This document shows, piece after piece, positions 43,113 to 51,493 of a stretch of DNA of 64,000 nucleotides. Below the pieces are notes generated by a model. It saw nothing but the letters and a program-made list of their open reading frames with translations, did no database searches and had not been told where the DNA came from. Every line of letters begins with the position of its first letter. Positions within the stretch are counted from its first letter, which is position 1. This stretch comes from Paeniglutamicibacter antarcticus_C. GTDB lineage: Bacteria > Actinomycetota > Actinomycetes > Actinomycetales > Micrococcaceae. The position numbers and the translations under genes were made by a program. Location: NCBI RefSeq assembly GCF_039544305.1, contig NZ_BAABLK010000022.1, positions 283,373 to 347,372 of the forward strand, written 5' to 3'.

Positions 43113-43472
43113 ATGCTGACTATTGCGACTCGACTCGATGTGATGAACAGGATCGGCCGCGCGATGGCCGACCCGACCCGGTCACGCATCCTCATGACCT
43201 TGCTGGAGGGGCCGGGCTACCCGGCCGAACTATCCCGCGATCTGGGGTTGAGCCGTTCCAACGTTTCCAACCACTTGGCCTGCCTACGTGATTGCGGCAT
43301 CGTGGTGGGGGAAGTGGAGGGACGCCAGACCCGCTATGAAATCACCGACCCGCACCTAGCCAGCGCCCTCACAGCATTGATCGATGTGACCTTGGCCGTT
43401 GATGGGAGCGCCGAATGCCTGGACCAAGGATGCCCGGTACCGGGTTGCTGTGAGAGCGAGGCACGCGCATGA
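43113..43472 (+). CDS. cmtR: CmtR-type cadmium/lead-sensing ArsR repressor
   Basis: A 119-residue ArsR/SmtB-family repressor close to M. tuberculosis CmtR: MADPTRSRILMTLLEGPGYP, the recognition helix RSNVSNHLACLRDCG, and GRQTRYEITDPHLASAL. The three cadmium ligands of CmtR, two in the recognition helix and one near the tail, are at equivalent places here (Cys57, Cys61, Cys102), and the tail adds Cys107, Cys112 and Cys113. It overlaps the efflux ATPase by four bases. It should leave DNA when cadmium or lead binds. Probably translated from a leaderless start. Confidence 0.88.
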   Translation: MLTIATRLDVMNRIGRAMADPTRSRILMTLLEGPGYPAELSRDLGLSRSNVSNHLACLRDCGIVVGEVEGRQTRYEITDPHLASALTALIDVTLAVDGSAECLDQGCPVPGCCESEARA

Positions 43473-45442
43473 ATGATGCATGTTGCTCGCATGATGAGCC
43501 GAAGGTGCAGAAAACTGAGCCCGGGGCCAATGCTCCGTGGTGGAGTGACCGTGGGATTATGATCCCGCTCGTCTCCGGTGTCGCATTCGTGGCCGGTTTG
43601 ATCACTCAGTGGTCCGGCGCCGAGGTTCCTGCGCTCGTGATTTTCTGGGCTGGTTTGCTGCTTGGTGCCTCGACGTTCGTTCCCGGTGCGATTCGCAAGC
43701 TGATCAAGGGCAAGCTTGGCATCGCGCTGCTGATGACTATGAGCGCCACCGGCGCCGTCATCCTCGGATACGTCGAGGAAGCCGCCGCCCTCGCGTTCCT
43801 CTATTCGATCGCCGAGGCCCTGGAAGACAAGGCCATGGACCGTGCCCGCAACGGCCTGCGGGCCCTGCTCAAACTCGTCCCCGAAACCGGCACCATCCTC
43901 GTCAGTGGCAACGCCACCCCAATCCAGGCCAGGGACCTCACCATCGGCCAGCTGATGCTTATCAAACCTGGGGATCGAATCGCCACCGACGGCATCATCC
44001 GCACCGGACGCAGCGCCCTGGATACTTCCGCGATCACCGGTGAATCGATTCCCGTCGAGGTCGAGGCGGGAGACGAAGTCTCAGCCGGGGCGATCAACAC
44101 CTCCGGTGTCCTGGAAATTGAAACCACCGCGGCGGGCATCGACAACTCCCTGACCGCCATCGTGCATCTGGTTGAACAGGCACAGGCAGAAAAGGGCGAA
44201 CGCGCCCGCCTGGCCGACCGCATCGCCCGCCCGCTGGTGCCCGGAGTGTTGATCCTTGCCGCACTTGTCGCACTGATCGGATCGCTGCTGGGCGACCCGG
44301 AACTATGGATCACCCGCGCCCTGATCGTCTTGGTCGCTGCCTCCCCGTGCGCCTTGGCCATCGCGGTGCCGATCACCGTCGTCTCGGCGATCGGATCGGC
44401 CAGCAAGTTCGGCGTCATCATCAAAAGCGGTGCGGCCTTCGAACGGTTTGGGGCCATTGGCCACCTCGCAGTCGACAAGACCGGCACGCTGACACGCAAC
44501 CAGCCCACCGTCACCGATGTGATAGCCGTCGAGGGAACCAGCAAGCACCAGGTCTTAGCGTGGGCCGCAGCCCTAGAACAACACAGCACCCACCCGCTGG
44601 CTGTTGCCATCACCCAAGCAGCCCCGGGAACGGTTGCCGCCACCGGCATCACCGAGGAAGCCGGGCACGGCATACATGGCACCGTTGACGGAGCCGTGAT
44701 CGGCGTCGGCAGCCCACGTCGGTTCGACGCCGGGGATCTGGCCGAGGCGGTGCACCGCTTGGAGACACTGGGCATGAGCGCGGTCATCGTCCACCGCGAA
44801 GGTGCAGCGGTCGGCGCTATCGGCGTGCGCGACGAACTGCGACCCGAGGTCCCCGACGTGGTGCGGACCCTCACCGCCCGAGGCATCGGCATCACCATGC
44901 TCACCGGAGACAACGACCGCACCGCGCGCACTCTCGCCTCCCAGGCCGGCATCGAGGACGTCCGTGCGGAGCTACGCCCCGAAGACAAAGCGAAAGCCAT
45001 CCGCGAACTGAACGCGATAACGCCCACGGCGATGATCGGAGACGGCATCAATGATGCCCCGGCCCTGGCTGCCGCGGATATCGGGATTGCCATGGGGGCC
45101 ACCGGCTCCGATGCCGCAATCGAATCCGCCGACATCGCCTTCACCGGCCACGACCTGCGCCTGATCCCCCAAGCCATCGCCCATGCCCGGCAGGGCCGAC
45201 GAATCATGAACCAAAACATCGTGCTTTCACTACTGATCATCGCCGTCTTGCCGCCCCTGGCCATCACCGGCGTCCTGGGCTTGGCAGCCGTCGTCCTGAT
45301 CCACGAGGCCGCCGAGGTCATCGTGATCCTCAACGGCCTGCGTGCCGCGCGAACCAAAAACAACCAGTCGCCCCAGCCAAAGATGCACTCAACGAGCATG
45401 CAAGCATCTCCTCCTAGCGACCACCCCGCCCCCATCTCCTAG
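43469..45442 (+). CDS. ctpG: Heavy-metal P-type ATPase (CtpG/CadA-like)
   Basis: A 657-residue P1B ATPase with about eight transmembrane segments. The metal-binding SPC motif is Ser292-Pro293-Cys294, the actuator TGES is 190-193, the phosphorylation motif DKTGT starts at Asp336, HP is His375-Pro376, and GDGIND is 524-529. HEAAEVIVILNGLR in the last helix is typical of CtpG. There is no N-terminal HMA domain, only a short cysteine/histidine stretch (NDACCSHDE). It should export cadmium, lead or zinc. Its ATG overlaps the cmtR stop (ATGA). Confidence 0.9.
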   Translation: MNDACCSHDEPKVQKTEPGANAPWWSDRGIMIPLVSGVAFVAGLITQWSGAEVPALVIFWAGLLLGASTFVPGAIRKLIKGKLGIALLMTMSATGAVILGYVEEAAALAFLYSIAEALEDKAMDRARNGLRALLKLVPETGTILVSGNATPIQARDLTIGQLMLIKPGDRIATDGIIRTGRSALDTSAITGESIPVEVEAGDEVSAGAINTSGVLEIETTAAGIDNSLTAIVHLVEQAQAEKGERARLADRIARPLVPGVLILAALVALIGSLLGDPELWITRALIVLVAASPCALAIAVPITVVSAIGSASKFGVIIKSGAAFERFGAIGHLAVDKTGTLTRNQPTVTDVIAVEGTSKHQVLAWAAALEQHSTHPLAVAITQAAPGTVAATGITEEAGHGIHGTVDGAVIGVGSPRRFDAGDLAEAVHRLETLGMSAVIVHREGAAVGAIGVRDELRPEVPDVVRTLTARGIGITMLTGDNDRTARTLASQAGIEDVRAELRPEDKAKAIRELNAITPTAMIGDGINDAPALAAADIGIAMGATGSDAAIESADIAFTGHDLRLIPQAIAHARQGRRIMNQNIVLSLLIIAVLPPLAITGVLGLAAVVLIHEAAEVIVILNGLRAARTKNNQSPQPKMHSTSMQASPPSDHPAPIS

Positions 45443-45474
45443 CCTGCCCGGCCCGCCGGGACGCAAGACACCGA

Positions 45475-46179
45475 ATGGAACGCCACATGAACAGCCCCGC
45501 CCCCTCAACCACCCGCGCCCCGAAGAAACCCAAGATCGTTGTCTGGATCCTGCTGGCGATCGCTATTGTCGCGGCCGTCATCGGCTATTTCGTCGCACAG
45601 AACAATTCCCCGGCAGCGGATCCCGCTGCCACCGAGGCCGGCATGGAAGGGCAACTCGTGCGGGAGAACAGCCGGGTGCTTTCGCAGGCGCCGGACGAGA
45701 AGGCGGTCCTGGTGGAGTTCCTGGACTTCGAGTGCGAGGCCTGCAGTGCGGCATACCCGTTCATCGAGGAACTGCGCGCCGAGTACTCCCAGACCGTCAC
45801 CTTCGTCCAGCGATACTTCCCGCTGCCCGGACACATGAACTCCATGAACGCCGCCGTGGCCGTGGAAGCCGCAGCCCAGCAGGACGCCTACGAGGACATG
45901 TACAAGAAGATGTTTGACACCCAGGTCCAGTGGGGTGAATCGGCCGACAACAAGAGTGCCCTTTTCCGCACCTACGCCGAAGACCTGGGACTGGATGTGG
46001 CGGTCTACGACGCCGTCGTCGCCGACCCTTCCACAGAGGAACGCGTGAAGCTGGACATCGCCGACGGGAAGGCCCTGGGCGTCACCGGAACCCCGACGTT
46101 TTTCCTCGACGGAAAGATACTCAATGTGCAGAGCCTGGAACAGTTCAAGGATGCCGTCGCAGCGACGGCCGCCAACTAA
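45475..46179 (+). CDS. Membrane-anchored DsbA-like thiol oxidoreductase
   Basis: A 234-residue protein with one N-terminal transmembrane anchor (about 20-41) and an extracytoplasmic thioredoxin-4/DsbA-like domain. The active site is Cys87-Glu-Ala-Cys90 in FLDFECEACSAAYPF, the cis-proline is in GVTGTPTFFLDG, and RYFPLPGH is a typical family segment. It would form or shuffle disulfides in exported proteins, with the VKOR protein next door as oxidant. ATG 45475 lacks a ribosome site; a second ATG at 45487 is possible. Confidence 0.87.
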   Translation: MERHMNSPAPSTTRAPKKPKIVVWILLAIAIVAAVIGYFVAQNNSPAADPAATEAGMEGQLVRENSRVLSQAPDEKAVLVEFLDFECEACSAAYPFIEELRAEYSQTVTFVQRYFPLPGHMNSMNAAVAVEAAAQQDAYEDMYKKMFDTQVQWGESADNKSALFRTYAEDLGLDVAVYDAVVADPSTEERVKLDIADGKALGVTGTPTFFLDGKILNVQSLEQFKDAVAATAAN

Positions 46180-46209
46180 TCGTGGTCTCCAGATCCGGTA
46201 GAAGACGCC

Positions 46210-46935
46210 ATGCGCGCACCGGCCACCACTAAACTCATAGCCGGCCCCCGGGACCCAGCGATCCGGATGCCCTTGTTCGCCCGCCCGCGCAATTTCGGCC
46301 TCGTGCTGTTGGCCACCGGGTTGGTGGCCTGGGTTGCCTCAGCCGTCCTCGTTCTGGAGCGCCTGGCCCTGTATGGGGATCCGGGCCATGTGACCAGCTG
46401 TGACGTGAACCCGTGGGTTTCCTGTGGGCGGGTCATGGGCACCTGGCAGTCAGAACTATTCGGCTTCCCCAACCCGTTGATCGGGATTGTCGCGTTTACC
46501 GTCGTGCTGGCCACCGCCATGGTGGTGCTCTCCGGGGCCGCCCCGGGGTACTGGTACTGGATCGGGCTGCAGGTGGGGGTGAGCCTGGGAATGGTGTTTG
46601 TGGTCTGGCTTTGGAGCCAGGCCCTGTTCGAGATCTACATACTGTGCCTGTATTGCATGGTGGTGTGGGCGGCAATGATCCCGTTGTTTACCCTGCTCAC
46701 GGTCCGCAACCTCGTCTACGGCGTCATTCCCGCTCCCAGGGCCGTGGTGAGCTTCGCCGCCGACTGGGCGGGCACGCTCGTGGCTATCGCCTACGTTGCT
46801 CGCCGCATCCGCGTTCCTGCGCTTCTTCCCAGCGTTCACCGGCGGCTAGACGCCCTTTCCCGCGGGGACCTCGCCGGAGGCATCGAGAGCTCTCGAGTTT
46901 CCTGTGGTCCAAATCTCCTGCTCATCGGCCACTAA
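46210..46935 (+). CDS. Vitamin K epoxide reductase (VKOR) family protein
   Basis: A 241-residue membrane protein with four or five transmembrane segments. The quinone-linked active-site pair is Cys146-x-x-Cys149 (ILCLYCMVVW) and the loop shuttle pair is Cys64/Cys72 (SCDVNPWVSC); SELFGFPNPLIGIVAF is a family hallmark. It re-oxidises DsbA-like proteins using quinone in actinobacteria. The last 30 residues are unlike the family's usual tail, and the gene ends 95 bp before the first 98-bp repeat, so its 3' end may have been altered. Third enzyme of the metal cassette. Confidence 0.87.
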   Translation: MRAPATTKLIAGPRDPAIRMPLFARPRNFGLVLLATGLVAWVASAVLVLERLALYGDPGHVTSCDVNPWVSCGRVMGTWQSELFGFPNPLIGIVAFTVVLATAMVVLSGAAPGYWYWIGLQVGVSLGMVFVVWLWSQALFEIYILCLYCMVVWAAMIPLFTLLTVRNLVYGVIPAPRAVVSFAADWAGTLVAIAYVARRIRVPALLPSVHRRLDALSRGDLAGGIESSRVSCGPNLLLIGH

Positions 46936-47029
46936 CCCCCGTGGAGAGTGCGCCATCTATCGTTGTGATGCACGCAATGGATGAGCTTCATCATCCCGCA
47001 AGAGGGTCTTCCGGATATGGGTTTGGAGT

Positions 47030-47127
47030 GTCCCGTAAGAAGGTCCGCTACTGAGGCTGTTGGGCTCAAAACCAAGGCTCCAAGGCTTTGTGGCGTTAGC
47101 GTTTGGGAGAGGAAACCTCTGCGGGAC
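47030..47127 (+). repeat. 98-bp repeat, copy A
   Basis: Begins GTCCCGTAAGA and ends TGCGGGAC, so the ends form an imperfect inverted repeat. It has the same length, ends and core (CTCAAAACCAAGG at offset 36) as copies at 52503 and 53294. About 70% identical to copy C by eye. No open frame inside. Confidence 0.75.
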
Positions 47128-47288
47128 AGCTGACATGCGAAATTGACCCGTGTAATCAAAGATGAGCACTCACTCGGATTTAGCCGACAGTTCTGGAGGC
47201 CTCTGACTCGATCTCCCAAATGATCGTTCCATCCGTTTCGGAGTCTCCTCTCGGGTTATTCAACAAAGCTCACCGACAGCGCCGATCA

Positions 47289-47332
47289 GTACACCCTCAT
47301 TTACCAGGTACACAGGAGTACACTGAGTACAC
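47289..47332 (+). promoter_or_regulatory. Four direct GTACAC repeats upstream of the AAA ATPase
   Basis: GTACAC occurs at 47289, 47308, 47318 and 47327, i.e. at intervals of 19, 10 and 9 bases, close to the helical repeat. They lie 21 bp before the ribosome site of the AAA ATPase gene and look like an operator or iteron array. Confidence 0.6.
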
Positions 47333-47352
47333 AGCTACTCACAGGAGAAGTC

Positions 47353-48459
47353 GTGACCAGTCAGCAAATAACTCAGAATCCTTTCCGTCCCACGGCAGGA
47401 GCCGAGCCACCACAGCTCATCGGTCGAACCGGACTGCTGGACGAGTTCTCCTACGGTCTGCAGATCCGATCCGGGGCCCCTGGCTTGCTCACTATTTTCA
47501 CAGGAGCCCGCGGTATCGGCAAGACCGTCATGCTCGGAGAGGCTGAAGATATCGGGCGTGCCCAAGGATGGCTGGTGGTCTCGGAGACTGCAACGGCAGG
47601 TTTCTTGGGTCGAATCGGTGAAGCCATGCGTTCAGCGGCTGAAGAGCTGGGAGAAGGGCCGAAAGTCCGTCGAATTACGGGCATCGGAGCCGCAGGCTTC
47701 TCGATCACCACTCAGTTGCCTCCGGCGCAGCAATTGGGATGGAGGCAACTGGGAGAACAACTGTTGCAACTGCTGGATGAGAAGCGCACCGGGTTGGTTA
47801 TCACCCTGGACGAGATTCACAGCGCCAACCGCGATGAGCTTGAGCAACTGGCCGCCTTCGTTCAGCACTTTATCCGCCAAGGACTGCCAATTGCTCTATT
47901 GTTTGCAGGCCTGCCCGCCGCCGTCTCCGATCTGCTCAATGAGGGCGTCGCAACATTCCTCCGCAGAGCCGACCGAATCGACTTGCATGCCGCGGCAATA
48001 CGCGAGGTCGAGGACTCTTACCTAGAAACGTTTGCATGCCTAGAACACCCAATTTCGCCGAAACTCATTCGGAAAGCAGCCGAATCAACCGGAGGCTACC
48101 CATTCCTCATACAATTGGTGGGGTACCATTTGTGGCAGATAGCGGAGTCCAAAGAAAGCCCACTGACAGCAGCAGGCGTTGATATGGCTTTAGCTGCCGC
48201 CCACCGGAAAAACACTCGTGTAGTCCTAGCTGCGGCATTGGCCACGGCATCGCCCAAGGATATCGAGTTTTTACAGGCAATGTCAGAAGATGATGGGCCC
48301 TCGAACACGGCTGATATCGGCAGGCGCCTCGGAGACGCAAAAAATACCATCGGCAACTACCGAGCCCGGCTCATCGACGCTGGGCTCGTACAATCCGCAG
48401 GCCGTGGACTGCTTGACTTCGCCATTCCGGGTCTGCGTGAGTATATCGCCGGGATTTGA
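47353..48459 (+). CDS. AAA ATPase with C-terminal winged helix (Orc1/Cdc6-like)
   Basis: A 368-residue protein. Walker A is GARGIGKT (51-58), Walker B ends LVITLDEIH (Asp153, Glu154), and the C-terminal part (about 295-368) is a winged helix: IEFLQAMSEDDGPSNTADIG, then RARLIDAGLVQSAGRGLLDF. The family occurs widely in actinobacteria as a stand-alone 'ATP-binding protein' with no assigned function and recalls Orc1/Cdc6 or STAND-type signalling ATPases. It starts with GTG behind AGGAGAAGTC. It has an iteron-like array upstream and a HEPN gene downstream on the other strand. A role in defence or element maintenance is inference. Confidence 0.75.
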   Translation: MTSQQITQNPFRPTAGAEPPQLIGRTGLLDEFSYGLQIRSGAPGLLTIFTGARGIGKTVMLGEAEDIGRAQGWLVVSETATAGFLGRIGEAMRSAAEELGEGPKVRRITGIGAAGFSITTQLPPAQQLGWRQLGEQLLQLLDEKRTGLVITLDEIHSANRDELEQLAAFVQHFIRQGLPIALLFAGLPAAVSDLLNEGVATFLRRADRIDLHAAAIREVEDSYLETFACLEHPISPKLIRKAAESTGGYPFLIQLVGYHLWQIAESKESPLTAAGVDMALAAAHRKNTRVVLAAALATASPKDIEFLQAMSEDDGPSNTADIGRRLGDAKNTIGNYRARLIDAGLVQSAGRGLLDFAIPGLREYIAGI

Positions 48460-48717
48460 TGCTGAAAAGCTGCAAGTAATCAATCACAACCGCCCTTTGC
48501 CCTCTCGGGAGAAGCACGAAAAGCCCCAGGTTTAGGCCTCAGTTCAGACCCACGATGGGTGCTTATTCCGAAGATTGCGGGCTTTAGTACTCGATGAAGT
48601 ATCGCTGTGTCGTTAGCGGAACCTTGAACGGGACAGCAACCAATGTTTGCCACTGGCGCAACTGGAATCTGCGGGCGCGATGGAACTTTCACGCTGAACA
48701 GTATTTGTCCGCCCGTT

Positions 48718-49452
48718 CTATGGGGTTTGCGTGATGCTCGTGGATATCAGTCCGGTGACGGGCGCGTGGTTGATGATTTCGGTAACGTCGCTGATCTCCG
48801 TGATCCAGTCATGAACTTCTGGTGAAACGAGCATGAAAAGAGAATTCATATCCGCCAGACGGCTCGTGACGCTGGTTGAGGCGCTGGCGACAGGTTCGAG
48901 GTGGGCCAGTCGGTTTCGTAGGCTGACCGCGGACTCCAGAAACTTTGCGACATCGGCCCGGGCTGTTCCGCGTGGAAATGCCTTGTGCAGATAAGGAGTC
49001 CAGAGTGTACTTTCTCGTGCCCTTGGTGTGATCAGGAATTGCCAAAAGCTGAATGACAGTCTGGCCATGACCATCCCGTGGGTAGCTGCGGCACCGATAT
49101 CGCGTTGAGCGCTATGAAGCAGCTTCAACCCGTCGTTGTTTAGCCTCTGCTGTCGGAGGCGTACTCGCTGTGTTCCGTTTTCCAGGCGCAACCAAACAGG
49201 TGCTGATTGTGTTGCCCAATCGGGAAAAGCAGGTGCCAACTCGGCGTCAAGGGCGTTGCGAACCGCGACCTCCAAATGGGCAAGGTCACGGAGGATCGCT
49301 GCCGATAGTTCAGAGTTCCATGCGTAGATTTCCAAGGCCAACAAGTGGTCACCGGACGCCGTAGCCAGATACTTGTCGTACCGGTGTTGCGATAGCCATG
49401 CAACGGCCTGATCTGGCGTGGGAATAGTGGCGTGTGGCAATCCTTCAGGCAT
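48718..49452 (-). CDS. Abi-like HEPN-domain protein
   Basis: A 244-residue protein of the Abi_2/AbiD-F-like family. Hallmarks are LALEIYAWNSELSAAILRDL, EVAVRNALDAEL, RLSFSFWQFL, LWTPYLHKAFP and the RNase-type HEPN motif Arg179-x4-His184 (LRNRLAHLEP). Related proteins are abortive-infection RNases. TAGTCT seven bases ahead of the ATG can act as -10, so the message may be leaderless. A GTAGT-AG-ACTAC dyad spans that -10. No antitoxin-like partner sits next to it on the same strand. Confidence 0.75.
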   Translation of the reverse strand: MPEGLPHATIPTPDQAVAWLSQHRYDKYLATASGDHLLALEIYAWNSELSAAILRDLAHLEVAVRNALDAELAPAFPDWATQSAPVWLRLENGTQRVRLRQQRLNNDGLKLLHSAQRDIGAAATHGMVMARLSFSFWQFLITPRARESTLWTPYLHKAFPRGTARADVAKFLESAVSLRNRLAHLEPVASASTSVTSRLADMNSLFMLVSPEVHDWITEISDVTEIINHAPVTGLISTSITQTP

Positions 49453-49488
49453 GAGTAGTAGACTACAGGTGCACTACGGGATCGGTCC
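49453..49488 (-). promoter_or_regulatory. Leaderless promoter and dyad of the HEPN gene
   Basis: On the minus strand TAGTCT (49460-49465) lies seven bases before the ATG. It is inside a perfect dyad GTAGT-AG-ACTAC. The -35 (GGACCG) is poor. Confidence 0.4.
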
Positions 49489-49541
49489 TCTGTTCAATGG
49501 TTCGCCATTCGATTAGGCAGCGTGGTGCATAGAAAGTGTTG

Positions 49542-49576
49542 AAGGGCCCGTCGTCACGATGGGCCCTTTCTTTTCA
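49542..49576 (+). terminator. Orphan intrinsic terminator
   Basis: AAGGGCCC (49542-49549), an 11-base loop and GGGCCCTT (49561-49568) form a perfect stem followed by TCTTTTC. It points to the plus strand, yet no plus-strand gene lies between the HEPN start and it. It may end an unseen small RNA from 49453-49541 or survive from a lost gene. Confidence 0.65.
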
Positions 49577-50045
49577 TGTTGGCGTCCGGCTGAGCCGGAG
49601 CACCGCAGCGAACACGCTGCATTCCCATAACGTTTTGTCAGACTGCAAAATGCGACCGTATAAATATCGGTGGTCACCTGTACGGCACTTCCGTGCCCGC
49701 AGCGGGAAGGTGTGGCGGTCACATGGGGTCTACTTCCAGCCTTTCTCTTACCGCTTTGGCGGAAGACCACTTCTGTCACCCCTACCGGCTAGCACAGCCA
49801 CAGCCCCAGAATATCAGCAGTGTTCCGCAACAGGCCAGAAGCGGTAACCCACGAATTGCCAGGAACCCGATTGAGGAACGCTCAGCGGGATGCTTTGAGC
49901 GGTGGGATTCCATACTCTTCCCATGCTGAGGCAACTGGGGCACAATACGCGAGCTTGGACGTGTTTCTGACCGACATGCCCCAGTGATGGCGCGCCTGTT
50001 GAAGCTGATGCAGGAATGCCTTGAAATGATGCATAGTCTTTGCTT
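49577..50045. other. Gene-free stretch
   Basis: About 470 bp without a credible gene. A CATAGT at 50032-50037, eight bases ahead of the next ATG, could be a -10 for a leaderless message. Confidence 0.45.
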
Positions 50046-50552
50046 ATGACTCCTGTCCCTGCGCATAGACCGTCCACGTTGTTCATCCCCATGCTCATTT
50101 TGGCCTTGTTTGCAGGAGCCATCATGGGAGGTCTTGGCGGCGGGCTTTTGGTGCTGTTCGATATCCTCGCCAGTTCAGGCGATCCCGATGCATTCACCGG
50201 TTGGGGAGGCCCCGCGGGTTACGCAGCGATGCCTATTATTTACGGCACTGTGTGCGGGATGTTTCTGGGACTCTTCCCCGGAGCAGGTTCGTTTATCGCG
50301 CTGTCCATCCTCGACCGGAATCGGCCAGCAGCATGGGGGAACCGGCAAGCGATGGTCGGCGGCGTAGGCGCAGCCATCGGTGGGATCCTCCCGGCGTTCT
50401 TCGTGGTTTGGATCATGGGGGTGGAGCTCTCAGGAGGTCTGGTCGTGGGAGCTGTCTTCATTCTCGTGTGCTTCGTCATTGGGCTGGTGGTGCTCAAAGG
50501 GATTTTGCGCTTTTTGGATAAGCAGGACTCAGTGGTCCACAACGCGCTCTAG
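50046..50552 (+). CDS. Hypothetical four-TM membrane protein
   Basis: A 168-residue hydrophobic protein with four predicted transmembrane segments (about 11-38, 58-85, 100-122, 125-147) rich in glycine (GAIMGGLGGGLLVLFDILAS). No family recognised. ATG 50046 follows CATAGT by eight bases and has no ribosome site, so it may be leaderless. It lies in the low-GC accessory region. Confidence 0.55.
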   Translation: MTPVPAHRPSTLFIPMLILALFAGAIMGGLGGGLLVLFDILASSGDPDAFTGWGGPAGYAAMPIIYGTVCGMFLGLFPGAGSFIALSILDRNRPAAWGNRQAMVGGVGAAIGGILPAFFVVWIMGVELSGGLVVGAVFILVCFVIGLVVLKGILRFLDKQDSVVHNAL

Positions 50553-50776
50553 GCCATCATCGTGCCGCTTCCAAGGTTTACCGAACCCGGGGGACGCAAC
50601 AGCGTCGGGCCATCGATGGGTCCGGCTGGGAGACCACAAAACCACCGCGTCCCGAAATGTCAGGAACCCACCGCACGCGTTCGTGCATGCTCACTGTGGA
50701 ACGCTCTGCGGGGCTGCTCTAAATAAAGGAAGGCGTCGCTATGCTTGATGGTTCGTTCCGTATGGTGAAGCGGGCA

Positions 50777-51259
50777 CTAGCCAGCGATCGCTTCCGCAAT
50801 TAGCTCGGCATCTCCTCGGTTGGACAACACGAACTGGTAGCGGTGGCCATCGGAATCCGAGAAGGTCACGGCGGCGGATCCGCCCATGTTCACTCTCGTG
50901 AGGGAACCGTGCTCATGCGTCGTGACGGGCCAGTTCACCAAGCCAAGGTTCATGCCGTTATCCGGTGCAACTGAAACCTCATGCACGTCCTGTCGTGGTA
51001 TGACCCGTTTCCAAGCAGGACCGGTAAGAGTAACCGCTCGATCATCAACTACCACCGTGATCTGTGCCAGTCTCCAGCACCACGCGGCGGCAAGGATTAG
51101 TGACACAGCAACTAGATAGAATCCCCAAAGTGATTCGATGGCAGCTACGACGACGAGAATAACCGCAAGGATGGCCAAGATGAGGGCACCGGTCCAACGC
51201 TGCCAACCGGGCAAGCGTTCCTCGAATCTAAGGTTCGCAGCCTCTGTCTGGTGTGTCAT
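50777..51259 (-). CDS. Hypothetical membrane protein with PH-like domain
   Basis: A 160-residue protein with two membrane segments (about 22-66) and a soluble C-terminal part of about 90 residues reading like a bacterial PH domain (DUF304-like): ITVVVDDRAVTLTGPAWKRV, DVHEVSVAPDN, VTFSDSDGHRYQFVLSN. No function known. ATG 51259 follows GAGAGAAACGC (weak). It is separated from the GNAT gene by 234 bp that include a GGCGGC/GCCGCC hairpin at 51284-51301. Confidence 0.6.
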   Translation of the reverse strand: MTHQTEAANLRFEERLPGWQRWTGALILAILAVILVVVAAIESLWGFYLVAVSLILAAAWCWRLAQITVVVDDRAVTLTGPAWKRVIPRQDVHEVSVAPDNGMNLGLVNWPVTTHEHGSLTRVNMGGSAAVTFSDSDGHRYQFVLSNRGDAELIAEAIAG

Positions 51260-51493
51260 TGCGTTTCTCTCCTGGTGATTGGCGGCGGCTTTGAAGCCGC
51301 CAGGCTCACAAGAAGAACCCTATCGTTGCGTGCTGACTTGGCCCAAAGCGTTGACGCCGGATGCGGAGTAGTACTGTGGCAGGGCGTCCGGCAGTGGCTA
51401 GCCTGGATTGCCCCACGTGAGGAACCTTCAGCGAGGGAGCCACCAGGTTAAACTCGGCAACAGCCTTCAAGCAGGATCCATCGGGCGCCACGA

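Noticed and set aside
43801..45435. Long open frame (544 codons) antisense to ctpG
   Set aside because: It is the mirror of a well-supported P-type ATPase in a high-GC gene; its composition is Ser/Arg/Ala-rich with no recognisable domain.
49495..49541. tRNA-like T-loop (GGTTCGCC) before the orphan terminator
   Set aside because: No acceptor stem or anticodon arm can be folded around it.
51284..51301. GGCGGC/GCCGCC hairpin upstream of the PH-like gene
   Set aside because: No T tract and a very short loop; too little to call a terminator or operator.
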